A stretch of 22,801 bases of DNA from positions 1-22,801 of the forward strand of contig DATDCV010000363.1 in assembly GCA_036524155.1 (NCBI GenBank), given 5' to 3'. This document shows positions 1 to 8,052 of the stretch, piece by piece. Position numbers and translations under genes: made by a program. A model generated the notes under the pieces. The model was not told the origin of the DNA. It made no database searches and worked only from the letters and a program-made list of their open reading frames with translations. Position 1 is the first letter of the stretch. Each line of letters opens with the position of its first letter. The DNA comes from DATDCV01 sp036524155 (lineage in GTDB: Bacteria; Verrucomicrobiota; Verrucomicrobiia; Limisphaerales; UBA8199).

Positions 1-462
1 TTCACGCTGCAACGGGGCGGCGGATTCGGCGGGGAGGTCGAGTGGCTGATTAACGGCCTTCCGTTTGATCCGCTGACACCGATGGCGTCGCCGCTGAAGG
101 GGAGCGGCGAGTTGTGGACGATCGAAAACGGAGGGGGCGGGTGGGTCCACCCGATGCACCTCCACATGGAGGAGCACCACGTCATATCCAGGAACGGTGT
201 GCTTAGCCCGCAGATCACCAGCGCCGGTAGCGGCGGCACCTTGATTGATTATAGCCAGACCTACGGGTCAGTGAGCAACCCCGACCCGGGGGATAATGCG
301 AAGGAAGACGTGCTGGGTCTCAAGCCCGGCGAGTCGGTGGTGGTCTTCCGGCAGTTCCGAACGTTCACGGGTCCTTATGTGGCCCACTGCCACAACCTGG
401 CGCACGAGGACCATGCGATGATGTTTGGCTGGAGGATCGTCGACGGGACTACGACGATTTGA
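1..462 (+). CDS. Multicopper oxidase (CotA-like), C-terminal part, 5' end outside the window
   Basis: The reading frame is open from base 1 to the stop at 460-462 and gives 153 residues of a C-terminal cupredoxin domain. Two copper-binding blocks are visible. HPMHLH (fragment residues 50-55) supplies type 1, type 2 and type 3 histidines. HCHNLAHEDHAM (129-140) supplies the type 3 His pair, the type 1 Cys130 and His135, and the axial Met140. The spacing of the second block matches HCH...HED..MM of Bacillus CotA, so all copper ligands expected in this domain are present. The family oxidises Cu(I), phenolics or bilirubin-like substrates and reduces O2 to water, usually in the periplasm or outside the cell. 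The next gene encodes a CusB-type adaptor, which suggests copper detoxification. Substrate and export signal cannot be judged from the fragment. Confidence 0.9.
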   Translation, partial: FTLQRGGGFGGEVEWLINGLPFDPLTPMASPLKGSGELWTIENGGGGWVHPMHLHMEEHHVISRNGVLSPQITSAGSGGTLIDYSQTYGSVSNPDPGDNAKEDVLGLKPGESVVVFRQFRTFTGPYVAHCHNLAHEDHAMMFGWRIVDGTTTI

Positions 463-484
463 ACCGGGCCGGCAACGGACTAAA

Positions 485-516
485 CGGGCAGCCCCGCCTT
501 CGGGCGGGGTTGCCCG
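485..516. other. GC-rich stem-loop with TTCG tetraloop
   Basis: Bases 485-498 pair with 503-516 to give a 14-bp stem with one G-T pair (491/510) and a TTCG loop. It sits between the oxidase stop and the adaptor start. No T tract follows, so it is a weak candidate for an intrinsic terminator. It may instead be an mRNA-stabilising hairpin or a member of a dispersed stem-loop family. Confidence 0.55.
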
Positions 517-569
517 ACAAAGAGAATAACCCAAAGCTCCGCGATGGCGCAGGGCTGCAATTGAAGATT

Positions 570-2102
570 ATGAACCGAGCGGTCTATTTCATCCTGGCAG
601 GCGTGTTGGCGGCCGGCGCGTTCGCCGCGGGCTCGTGGCAGGGCCGGCGCGGAACCGGCAAGCCCGCCGCCCCGGAAGCGCGAAGGATCCTTCACTACGT
701 GGACCCAATGAACCCGGCGCACACGTCGGACCAGCCGGGGCTGGCACCGTGCGGCATGAAGATGGAGCCGGTTTACGCCGATGCCGCCCCGGCGGAGTCG
801 CCGGCAAGCGCACCTCCCCTGGTGCCGGGCAGCGTGAAGATCAGCCCGGACAAACAACAGCTCATCGGCGTTCACGTCGAGCCGGTCGAGAGGGCCTCCG
901 GGACGCGAGCGCTTCGGGTACTCGGCCGCGTCGCCCCCGACGAATCGAAGCACTACCGGCTCGCCGCGGCGGTTGACGGCTGGATGGTGGAGGTTTCGCC
1001 GATAACCACCGGGAGCCAGCTCAAGAAGGGCCAGTGGCTGGCCACGTTCTCCGCGCCGGACCTTTTCCAATCGTGCCAGGCGTATATCGTAGCCCTCAAC
1101 GCGATGGACCAATTGAAGAAAAGCGGGCTGCCTACCCCGCTTCAGCTCAATCCGAACAATTCGAATTTCCATCAGCGGGTGGAGAGGCTGCAGAGCCTGG
1201 GAATGTCTGATGCCCAGATCGAGGAAATTGCGCAAACACGGGAAATTCCGACGGGGATCAAAGTCTTCGCACCGGCCGACGGTTTTGTGCTGGCGAGAAA
1301 TGTGTTGCCCGGTCAGAAGTTCGAACGGGGCGCGGAGTGGTATCGCCTGGCCGACTTGAGCCGGGTCTGGATTCTGGCGGATGTGTCCGGCCGCGAGGCC
1401 CGGTGGGTGGCGCCGGCGACACTCGCGCGGGTGTCCATCCCCGAGCAGGGCCTGGTTTGCCAGGCCCGCGTGAGCGAAGGGCTCCCCCAGTTCGATCCCG
1501 CCACCCGAACGCTCAAGGTCCGCCTGGAGGCGGACAACCCGGGGTTCGGGCTCCGGCCCGACCTGTTCGTGGACGTTGACGTGCCCCTTACCCTCCCTTC
1601 CACGCTGGCAGTCCCCACCGATGCGGTCGTGGACTCCGGGATCAAGCAGCTCGTTTTCGTCGCGCGCGGCGAGGGTCTGTTCGAGCCACGTGCGGTTCAG
1701 ACCGGGTGGCGGTTGGGCGACCAGGTGGAGATCGTGGAAGGCCTGACCAACGGCGAGCGCATCGTCGTGTCCGGCACATTTCTGCTCGACTCCGAGAGCC
1801 GCATTAAGATAGCGGCCGCCGGCAAAACCGGAAGCAAGGCCAAAGACCCGGTCTGTGCGATGAACGTTGACTCGGGGGACGCCGCAGGGGGCTGCCGTGA
1901 ATATCGCGGGACCACGTATTATTTCTGCTCCGTTGTTTGCAGGGAGAAATTCAGTCAGCAGCCGGAGCTTTATCTTACACGGAAAACACCCGCGGCCGGG
2001 TCGCGCCCCGCTGGGGACCCGGCGGTCAGCTCAGCCACCCCGGGCTACCACGCGGCCAATAGGCGTTACGGGCAGGACCTTCAAGCCTCGGGCGGCCTGT
2101 AA
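570..2102 (+). CDS. CusB-type RND efflux periplasmic adaptor with N-terminal heavy-metal-binding domain and C-terminal YHS domain
   Basis: This 510-residue membrane-fusion protein should bridge an inner-membrane RND pump and an outer-membrane channel for Cu(I)/Ag(I) export. Residues 5-22 form an N-terminal membrane anchor or signal. Residues 42-69 resemble the heavy-metal-binding domain of CusB-like proteins (DPM, then Cys61, Met63 and Met65). Residues about 90-415 carry the adaptor fold: lipoyl-like halves around 128-162 and 230-265, a hairpin between them, and a beta-barrel/MP region. Residues 425-472 form a YHS domain with Cys429, Cys453 and Cys457, a likely metal site. I chose ATG 570 because it directly precedes the hydrophobic segment; an in-frame TTG at 459 would read through the stem-loop at 485-516. 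The Shine-Dalgarno is weak. No CusA pump gene follows, since the next gene converges from the other strand, so the pump must lie upstream or elsewhere. Confidence 0.92.
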   Translation: MNRAVYFILAGVLAAGAFAAGSWQGRRGTGKPAAPEARRILHYVDPMNPAHTSDQPGLAPCGMKMEPVYADAAPAESPASAPPLVPGSVKISPDKQQLIGVHVEPVERASGTRALRVLGRVAPDESKHYRLAAAVDGWMVEVSPITTGSQLKKGQWLATFSAPDLFQSCQAYIVALNAMDQLKKSGLPTPLQLNPNNSNFHQRVERLQSLGMSDAQIEEIAQTREIPTGIKVFAPADGFVLARNVLPGQKFERGAEWYRLADLSRVWILADVSGREARWVAPATLARVSIPEQGLVCQARVSEGLPQFDPATRTLKVRLEADNPGFGLRPDLFVDVDVPLTLPSTLAVPTDAVVDSGIKQLVFVARGEGLFEPRAVQTGWRLGDQVEIVEGLTNGERIVVSGTFLLDSESRIKIAAAGKTGSKAKDPVCAMNVDSGDAAGGCREYRGTTYYFCSVVCREKFSQQPELYLTRKTPAAGSRPAGDPAVSSATPGYHAANRRYGQDLQASGGL

Positions 2103-2134
2103 GGGGGGCGGCATGAGGAAACCCATTGCCGACA

Positions 2135-2809
2135 TCATCCTGCCAGCTTGCGCATGGAAGCGTGTTCGTCGCTGAGCCAGCCCTGTGCCGCGGCAAACCG
2201 CACGATTTCCGCGCGGCTATGAAGGTTCAGTTTTTCGCCGATGCGAACCTTGTAAGTCTCGACGGTTTTGACGCTGATATTGAGCTGCGCGGCGATCTCC
2301 TTGTTGCTGAAACCCCAGGCGATCTGGCGGAGCACTTCTTTTTCCCGATCGCTGAGCTCGTGGCCGCCAGCCGGCGTTTTGCCGGGGCCGGCTTCGTGGA
2401 GGAGAGTCTTTTGGACCAGATCGGAATCGAAGTGAGTGCCGCCGGCCGCGACCTTGCGGATGGCGGTGATCAGCTCTTCGGAGGCGGAATGCTTGAGCAC
2501 GTAGCCGACCGCGTGGGCGGTGCAAAGCTCGCGAAGATAGTCTTCGTCCTCATGCGTGGTCAGGACGAGCACCTTGGTACGCGGGCTCCGGGCTTTGATG
2601 GCTACGGTCGCCAGCAACCCGTTCATCTTTGGCATCGAAAGATCCATGAGCACGAGGTCGGGCTTGAGTGCGAGGGTTTTGTCAACGGCTTCCGCGCCGT
2701 CGCCCGCCTCGCCGACGACTTCGAGGCCGGACTGGTCCGAGATCAGGACCTTTAAGCCATCGCGCATAATTTTGTGGTCGTCAGCCAAGAGGATTTTGAC
2801 GGTCTCCAT
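2135..2809 (-). CDS. NarL/FixJ-family response regulator
   Basis: A 224-residue two-component regulator with an N-terminal receiver domain (1-120) and a C-terminal LuxR-type helix-turn-helix (about 151-212). The acidic pocket Asp10/Asp11, the phosphoacceptor Asp56 in LVLMDLSMP, the Thr84/Thr85 switch and Lys106 are all present. The output domain contains LSDREKEVL and NKEIAAQLNISVKTVETY, the classic LuxR recognition-helix region. It lies 153 bases downstream of a HisKA_3 histidine kinase on the same strand, the usual partner type, so the two very likely form one phosphorelay. I chose ATG 2809 because receiver domains start a few residues before ILLADDH; an in-frame ATG at 2884 would add 25 unconserved residues. 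Its stop lies 32 bases from the converging adaptor gene. Target genes cannot be read from the sequence; the copper genes next door are only a positional guess. Confidence 0.93.
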   Translation of the reverse strand: METVKILLADDHKIMRDGLKVLISDQSGLEVVGEAGDGAEAVDKTLALKPDLVLMDLSMPKMNGLLATVAIKARSPRTKVLVLTTHEDEDYLRELCTAHAVGYVLKHSASEELITAIRKVAAGGTHFDSDLVQKTLLHEAGPGKTPAGGHELSDREKEVLRQIAWGFSNKEIAAQLNISVKTVETYKVRIGEKLNLHSRAEIVRFAAAQGWLSDEHASMRKLAG

Positions 2810-2962
2810 GGGTACGCTTTTGGAATGCGGCGAGGACAGGGTACAATTCATGAGCCGGTCCACGCTATTGAGGGATTTTCCCATTCCGCCGGTATGAGGA
2901 ACGAAGGGCGGTGCTGGTTCCCGAGAAAATCGAAGAGGAGGGCCGGGGTGAAGTCGCCCGGC

Positions 2963-5182
2963 TCATACCTCGAAGCCCTCCACAGCATCGAGCTGAGCAT
3001 CCGCGTCGCTAAAGGGGACCCGGACGTAGACGGTAGCGCCGGGCCCCTCGCCGGACTCAAAGGTAAGCTTGCCCCCGACCAGCAGCACCCGTTCCTGCAT
3101 GCCCAGCATGCCCAGGCGCCCGGCCTTGCCATACGAGCCAAGGACGCGCGCGGGATCGAACCCTTTTCCGTCGTCTTCGATTATCAGGGAGATGTCTTTC
3201 GGGCGGCGCTCCAGCACCACGCTGACATGGCGTGCCTGCGCGTGTTTGAGCACGTTCGAGAGCGCTTCCTGCGTGACCCGGTACAGGGCCGTCTCAACTT
3301 TCGATGAGAAGCGGCAATACTCCATTCCGAGGCATTGAAAGTCGCTCGGGATTCCGCTGAGCCCGGACCAGTCGGCGGTCAGCCGGCGAAGCGCTGTCGC
3401 CAGGCCGAGATCGTCCAGCGCGGGGGGACGGAGTTCCCAGGCCAGGCGATGCATGCCGGTGCCGATGCGGGTGGTCAGTTCGTCCAGCTCCCGAAACTGC
3501 CCCTGCGCTGTCGGCGCGAGGGCCAAATGCTCCCGCAGCCTCTTCAGCTTCATTCTCAGCGCCATCAGGTCCTGTCCCATCTGATCGTGCAACTCCCGGG
3601 AGACCCGTTTGCGTTCCTCCTCCTGAACGTCCACCAGCCGGTCGAGGACTTTGGCCAGCGATTTTTCGGCCTCCCGGCGATGCTCCACTTCGGCGTTCAG
3701 CGAGCGGTTGGCCGCGGTCAGTTCCTCGGTGCGTTCCTTGACGCGCTGGTCCAACTCATCATTCGCCCGCTGAAGGGCCTGCTCGGCGCGTTTTCGGGCG
3801 CTGATGTCGCGGAGGCTACACTGGATGACCTCCGCGCCGTTGGCCTCAAATTTGTTGCCGACCATTTCAACAAAAGTTTCCTCCCCGGTCTTGGCCTGGA
3901 GCACCAGGCAGTTGTACTGGAGATACCCCGTTTTTTGGAGCGTCAGAAAGGCGCCACGGCAAACATGCGCGTGAGGCTTGAAGCTTTCGATCTCCCAGGG
4001 AGCGCGGCCCAGGACCTCGTCGCGCGTATAGCCCAGCATTCTCATCAGGAACGGGTTGATGTCCGTGATTTGAGCTGTGTTTGCATCGAGAATCATCAGA
4101 CCGATCTTCGCGGTCTCAAAAAGCCGCCGATAGCGGGCTTCCGCCTCCTGAAGGGCGGCTTCGGTGCGCTTGCGTTCCAGGATTTCTTCGCGGAGGGCCC
4201 GGGTGCGCTGCTGGACGCGGGTTTCCAACAGCGCATGGGCCGTTTGCAGAGCCTGCAGCGCCTGAGTCCGCTGCCTGACGACCGCGGCAACGGCCAGGTT
4301 GGTCCCCCCGGAGAACACGATGAAACCCTGGAGCGCCAGCATTGCTTTCTCGGCGGCAAGATTGGCGAACAGGCCATGGCCTCGCCACGTCCAGTAAAAC
4401 GCAATGATTCCCATCACCAGGGTCGCCACCGCCGTCTCCCTGCTCCCCAGCCGGACGGCGATCGTGACGGTGAAAACCAGGCACAGGTAAGGAAGCATGT
4501 GCGCCTGCATCGCGGGAGCGATGGGGCCGAAAACCACCGAAGTTACCAGCCCGAGGCAGGTGAGCAACGCTGCCAGCTCCGCAAGCTGCCGGCGCGTCAT
4601 TTTCCTCCCCTTTTCGGCGCTCAACGTAACCGCCAGGGGCGTGATCACCATCACACTGAGCGTTTCCCCAAGCCAGCAGACCATAAATGACGAGGCGTCC
4701 GTGGCCCAAAAGGGGAAGGAGTGGGACCCTATCTCGACTACGCCGAAAGGCGGGCTGATCAGCGGGCTCGCAAAGCCGGCCAGCACGCTGAACCTCGCCA
4801 AATCCGCCGGCCGCTCCCAAAACCGGCGCCCGTTGGCGAAGCGGTTCGTGAGCCACGCCGCAACCAGGCCTTCGAACGTGTTCCCGGCGGCAATCGACAG
4901 GATGGACCACGCCCCGGCTCCTGCCGCCACACCCACCAGGAGCGCCCCGATAAGAACCCCGGGCCACACGCGGTAGCCCAGCAACAACGGCGCGGCGACG
5001 GCCACGCCCGCCGGCGGCCAGGAACTCATCGCGCGGCCGTCCCCAAGCCGAAGACCGAGTACCCCGAAAAGGAAATATGCCGTCGCTACAATTGTGAGTT
5101 GTGCCCCGTATGAAAGAACCCCCGAGGTCACGTGGCCGAAGCGAAGGCAAGGGGCACCTCCGTCGGGGGCAGAAAGACTCAC
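2963..5182 (-). CDS. MASE1-PAS sensor histidine kinase, HisKA_3 (NarX/UhpB) type
   Basis: Membrane sensor kinase and likely partner of the NarL-type regulator downstream. Numbered from the chosen start (739 residues), about 27-305 is a MASE1-like integral membrane sensor with roughly eight hydrophobic helices. About 350-468 is a PAS domain, and about 470-520 is a coiled-coil linker. About 522-590 is the HisKA_3 dimerisation domain with phosphoacceptor His532 in VSRELHDQMGQ. About 625-723 is the HATPase domain with N-box TQEALSNVLKHA and G-box DDGKGF. I chose GTG 5182 because GGAG lies 5 bases upstream and MASE1 begins soon after. A GTG at 5335 stays in frame and would add 51 residues, but it has no visible ribosome-binding site. 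The ligand of MASE1 is generally unknown; the PAS domain shows no clear cofactor motif. Confidence 0.9.
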   Translation of the reverse strand: MSLSAPDGGAPCLRFGHVTSGVLSYGAQLTIVATAYFLFGVLGLRLGDGRAMSSWPPAGVAVAAPLLLGYRVWPGVLIGALLVGVAAGAGAWSILSIAAGNTFEGLVAAWLTNRFANGRRFWERPADLARFSVLAGFASPLISPPFGVVEIGSHSFPFWATDASSFMVCWLGETLSVMVITPLAVTLSAEKGRKMTRRQLAELAALLTCLGLVTSVVFGPIAPAMQAHMLPYLCLVFTVTIAVRLGSRETAVATLVMGIIAFYWTWRGHGLFANLAAEKAMLALQGFIVFSGGTNLAVAAVVRQRTQALQALQTAHALLETRVQQRTRALREEILERKRTEAALQEAEARYRRLFETAKIGLMILDANTAQITDINPFLMRMLGYTRDEVLGRAPWEIESFKPHAHVCRGAFLTLQKTGYLQYNCLVLQAKTGEETFVEMVGNKFEANGAEVIQCSLRDISARKRAEQALQRANDELDQRVKERTEELTAANRSLNAEVEHRREAEKSLAKVLDRLVDVQEEERKRVSRELHDQMGQDLMALRMKLKRLREHLALAPTAQGQFRELDELTTRIGTGMHRLAWELRPPALDDLGLATALRRLTADWSGLSGIPSDFQCLGMEYCRFSSKVETALYRVTQEALSNVLKHAQARHVSVVLERRPKDISLIIEDDGKGFDPARVLGSYGKAGRLGMLGMQERVLLVGGKLTFESGEGPGATVYVRVPFSDADAQLDAVEGFEV

Positions 5183-5333
5183 GGGAGCTCCGTCGGCACG
5201 TTCAACCCGCGACAAGGCGACTGCACCCCGCTGCCTCTTAACGGAATTGAGTAAGCCGACCGGAACTGCAGCGCCGACCCTGTTTCCGGGACCACCCGCG
5301 TTCACGCTCCAAATATTGGGAAAACTTGTTTGC

Positions 5334-5361
5334 ACGATAAGCTCGAATGAAACATGTGCAA
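5334..5361 (-). promoter_or_regulatory. Possible sigma-70-like promoter for the sensor kinase
   Basis: Read on the - strand, TTGCAC (5361-5356) is followed after 16 bases by TATCGT (5339-5334). Transcription would start near 5328, which fits the kinase start at 5182 better than the one at 5335. The match is partial and there is no independent support. Confidence 0.25.
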
Positions 5362-5381
5362 CCCGAAAAAGTACTGATGTC

Positions 5382-5401
5382 TATCCGTACCAGTACGGAT
5401 A
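5382..5401. promoter_or_regulatory. Perfect 9-bp dyad upstream of the sensor kinase, operator-like
   Basis: TATCCGTAC, a two-base spacer (CA) and GTACGGATA form a perfect inverted repeat. It lies about 20 bases upstream of the candidate -35 box of the kinase gene, a position suited to an activator or to autoregulation by the NarL-type partner. It is outside any convincing gene. The binding protein is unknown. Confidence 0.35.
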
Positions 5402-5555
5402 CCCAGCCGCTCCGGGCCTCTCCAGCTCGCTCTCGCCGCGACAGTACCAATGTCAGTCCCGCAGCCCGGGTCCGGCCGGGAACCGCGGTCACGGGCAGAT
5501 GGGCGCCTCGCTGTGCGAGGCGAGCGGCAAATGCCTGGGGCGCAGAGCCAGGCGC

Positions 5556-6458
5556 TCAGAAATCCAGGAGGTGGAGCAGATCCGGGATCTGGCCTTCTTT
5601 GGTGATCAGCTCCGGTTTGGCGGGATCTTTGAAGGCCAGGTACTGTTTCTTTGCGGTGATCGGGAGGTCGAGGCGGTAGGGTCGGCAACGCGGGATCGCC
5701 GCCATCGCTCGCCTGGCGCCTCGGTACAGCGCGCGGCGCGTCTCCTCGAATGGGTAAAGCACGGCGGACTCGCGGGCGACACCCTTCTTTACGGCCACCG
5801 TGACTACAGTTTTGCCAAAGAACCGTTCCGCTTCGCGGCAGGTGGCTTCGTCGCCGGTGACGAGAATCGGCGGCACGCCGAAGTGTCCCGCGACCGCAGC
5901 GGTTTGGACTAGTTCTCCTGACTCGACGCCGTTGTACCAATAGCGGTTTTCGCTTTTTGACGACTGTGTGTGGTTTAGCACGCCGTCGGGCGTGCCCATC
6001 ATGGCATGGAAGCCCAACATGACCAATCCCACGTAAGTATCATCCAGGCCGGTCAGCACCCCTGGCCGCGGCCGGCCGGTCAGGTATTTGGCGCCCGGTT
6101 CCATGAGATCAGGAATGACCGCCTGGTTCCCGTGGCCGTCGAGCACCAGCACCTCAGTCGCGCCTCCGGCACGAAGGCCGCGCACCACCGCCGCGACATC
6201 GTCCATGAAATACTCCCGCGCCTGGCGGGCGAGCGGCGTTTCCGTCTCGCGGGTCTGGGCAAATTGATAGACGCCGCTGATCCCCTCGAGATCGGTCACC
6301 ACGTAGACTTTCCTGGCGGTGGCAGCCAGGACCGGAGCGGCGAGCAGGCACAGCAACGCGGCTACCAGCAGCCGTTGAAGGCGGGCCTTCCGGCGCAGCT
6401 TGTGGTTCGCGTCGGAGGTGTTTGGCCGGTCGGTTGCTGATGGGTATTCGGTTCTCAT
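5556..6458 (-). CDS. Exported M55-family metallopeptidase (DppA D-aminopeptidase-like)
   Basis: A 300-residue protein with an N-terminal signal: a basic stretch (21-29), a hydrophobic core to about residue 42, and likely cleavage after VLA (46). The M55 core starts with VYVVTDLEGISGV. The metal-ligand set of B. subtilis DppA (D8, E10, H60, H104, E133) maps to Asp56, Glu58, His109, His151 and Glu182. The proposed catalytic His (H115 in DppA) maps to His163 in NHTQSS. DppA releases D-amino acids from short D-peptides. ATG 6458 is preceded by GAAAGGA four bases upstream; an in-frame upstream start at 6545 lacks this. Export is unusual, since DppA itself is cytoplasmic, and suggests action on periplasmic or environmental D-peptides such as wall fragments. 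The substrate is inferred from the family only. Confidence 0.9.
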   Translation of the reverse strand: MRTEYPSATDRPNTSDANHKLRRKARLQRLLVAALLCLLAAPVLAATARKVYVVTDLEGISGVYQFAQTRETETPLARQAREYFMDDVAAVVRGLRAGGATEVLVLDGHGNQAVIPDLMEPGAKYLTGRPRPGVLTGLDDTYVGLVMLGFHAMMGTPDGVLNHTQSSKSENRYWYNGVESGELVQTAAVAGHFGVPPILVTGDEATCREAERFFGKTVVTVAVKKGVARESAVLYPFEETRRALYRGARRAMAAIPRCRPYRLDLPITAKKQYLAFKDPAKPELITKEGQIPDLLHLLDF

Positions 6459-6572
6459 GGATCCTTTCATTGGCAACGGTGTCGTCATGGGGCCTAGCTG
6501 CTTGCCGGGCCCTCGTGCTGCATAAACAAAACGGCTTGGGGACACAACAGGTCTTTTTGAGGTGCCCGCATG

Positions 6573-6701
6573 GGAGCGCCGAGTTGCACTCGGCTTAGAG
6601 GCGGCGGTTGGCTCGGTTAAGCCGATTGGAAATCGGCGCTCCGACCGATGGGTGACGCGGCGCGGGTAAGCCGATTACAAATCGGCGCTCCGACCGATGG
6701 G
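6573..6701. repeat. Cluster of three REP-like stem-loops in the gap between divergent genes
   Basis: Three copies of a 25-base element occur at 6573-6597 (inverted relative to the others), 6618-6642 and 6667-6691. Each is a 7-bp stem with a 3-base loop, flanked by GGAGC on one side and TTA on the other. Copy 1 pairs GCCGAGT with ACTCGGC; copies 2 and 3 pair GCCGATT with AATCGGC. The stem has therefore changed on both sides together. Copies 2 and 3 belong to 39-base near-identical direct repeats (6614-6652 and 6663-6701) sharing a GACCGATGGG tail. The rest of the gap 6459-6797 shows nothing else I can name except the pseudopilin ribosome-binding site. Confidence 0.75.
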
Positions 6702-6797
6702 GGCGTCGGCAGTTTAGGTGGTGGACAGGGACGTGGGAATATGTCAATTTTGGGTTACCTGCCGAAGTCGCTGTGAGGCAGCCGGGCTTAGGATCTT

Positions 6798-7547
6798 ATG
6801 ACATCCTCGTTCGAATCGGTTGCGCGGCCCCGGACCTTCCGGGGCGGTGAGGCTCGCGGGGCGTTTACGCTTATTGAGTTGCTGGTGGTGATCGCGATCA
6901 TCGCGATCCTGGCGGCGATGCTGCTGCCCGCGTTATCGCGCGCCAAATCGAAGGCGCAGATGACCAACTGCCTCTCGAACCAAAAACAGATTGGGATCGC
7001 GCTGTGGTTGTATGCGGATGACTACTCGCAGACGCTGCCGCGGCTGTTGAACTGGCCGGCGCTGGGCGGCCAGGACGGAGGTTATGACCTCTTTGTCGCG
7101 GCGACCAACCGGCCCCTCTACCGTTACCAGGGGAACATGAAGATCTTTCGTTGCCCGGCGGATCGGGGCGACGCGGGGGTCTGGCATCCGACGCTGCCGA
7201 ACAAGACGTGTTGGGAGGTCTTCGGCAACAGCTACCTGCCGGAGTGGGCGGATGACGATTTCGGGGTCAAGCACGGCTTTGGCGACATCAACGGCCCGCC
7301 GGGTTTTCCCGCGAGCCAATCCATGAAGATAGCCGAGATTGCGGTCAGCCCCGTCAACAAGGTCATTCAAGGCGACTGGATCTGGCACCCGAACCGCGGC
7401 AACACGGACACCCGCAGCATTTGGCACAACTACCGCGGCAAGAGTCGCACCGTGATGCTGTGGGGGGACGGCCATGTCGCCGCGTTCACCATTCCACTTG
7501 ATACCCCAATCGATCTGAAGCCCGACCCCAGGAACAAATGGTGGTGA
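6798..7547 (+). CDS. Type II secretion-like pseudopilin / prepilin-type N-terminal cleavage protein
   Basis: A 249-residue protein with the class III prepilin signal: leader ending at Gly21, then AFTLIELLVVIA with the conserved Glu27, and a hydrophobic helix to about residue 45. One Ala lies between the Gly and the usual Phe, which is common in Verrucomicrobiota copies. The middle has the conserved C(L)SNQKQIGIALWLYADDY block, and the C-terminus carries WGDGHVAAF (about 221-229), a version of the phylum's H-X9-DG-type end. These proteins occur in large numbers in Verrucomicrobiota, Planctomycetota and Lentisphaerota and are thought to be surface or secretion-system pseudopilins; no specific role is established. 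TAGGAT lies just upstream of ATG 6798. The gene stands alone, with no secretion genes nearby. Confidence 0.9.
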   Translation: MTSSFESVARPRTFRGGEARGAFTLIELLVVIAIIAILAAMLLPALSRAKSKAQMTNCLSNQKQIGIALWLYADDYSQTLPRLLNWPALGGQDGGYDLFVAATNRPLYRYQGNMKIFRCPADRGDAGVWHPTLPNKTCWEVFGNSYLPEWADDDFGVKHGFGDINGPPGFPASQSMKIAEIAVSPVNKVIQGDWIWHPNRGNTDTRSIWHNYRGKSRTVMLWGDGHVAAFTIPLDTPIDLKPDPRNKWW

Positions 7548-7565
7548 TTTGCTCCTGCATGGCGC

Positions 7566-7593
7566 TGGGCCAACGCCCACCCCTGTATTTTTT
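7566..7593 (+). terminator. Weak intrinsic terminator candidate after the pseudopilin
   Basis: TGGGC (7566-7570), loop CAAC and GCCCA (7575-7579) are followed by a six-T run at 7588-7593. The stem is short and the T run starts eight bases after it, so support is limited. Confidence 0.25.
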
Positions 7594-7725
7594 CGAAGCG
7601 CGGCGCGGGGGAAAGGCCTAAACCCGCAGGCGGAAACCCGGATGAGCCGCCCAGAGCCACAAGGACCGCAAAAAGGATTTGGACGCCGTTTATGAAGTAT
7701 TCCGAAGCGTTCGGCCGCTCCCCCG

Positions 7726-7765
7726 CTTCAACGTTTCAACGGTTTAACGTTTTAACGCTTCAACG
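7726..7765. repeat. Five tandem copies of an 8-bp unit (NTTYAACG)
   Basis: The units CTTCAACG, TTTCAACG, GTTTAACG, TTTTAACG and CTTCAACG follow each other with an exact 8-base period. Variation is confined to the first base and the pyrimidine at position 4. It is not translated in any convincing gene. Confidence 0.8.
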
Positions 7766-8052
7766 CTCCCCCCCTTTCCCCGGGCCTTTTCCCAGTGATC
7801 TTCCGGGGCGGTTTTACCCCTTCTCCCCGATTCCACGTCCGGCGCGGGCATGCGACGCTATCCGCATGACGAAAGCGATCATCTGGGGCCAGCTGAATCC
7901 GGAAAAGACCATGCAGCAGCTCGTGAACGACCGCGAGCTTTACCGGCTACTGGCCATCGGGGCGCCGTTGATGGCGTGCTTCCTTTGAGGGGCGGCCAGT
8001 GCCGGCGCGCCGTGCGCCAGAGCGAACGAACGCTTTTCTGAGCGATCTGTCG

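Noticed and set aside
3335..4690. A 451-codon + strand open frame
   Set aside because: It is antisense to the histidine kinase, whose domains are unambiguous on the other strand.
6614..6701. Possible mini CRISPR, because two 39-base direct repeats are spaced regularly
   Set aside because: There are only two copies with a spacer of about 10 bases, the repeats differ internally, and there are no cas genes; a REP-like cluster explains it better.
7692..7988. A 98-codon + strand frame
   Set aside because: Its first half translates the 8-bp tandem repeat and Pro/Phe-rich noise; only the last 40 codons look protein-like, and these are mentioned in the gap entry.
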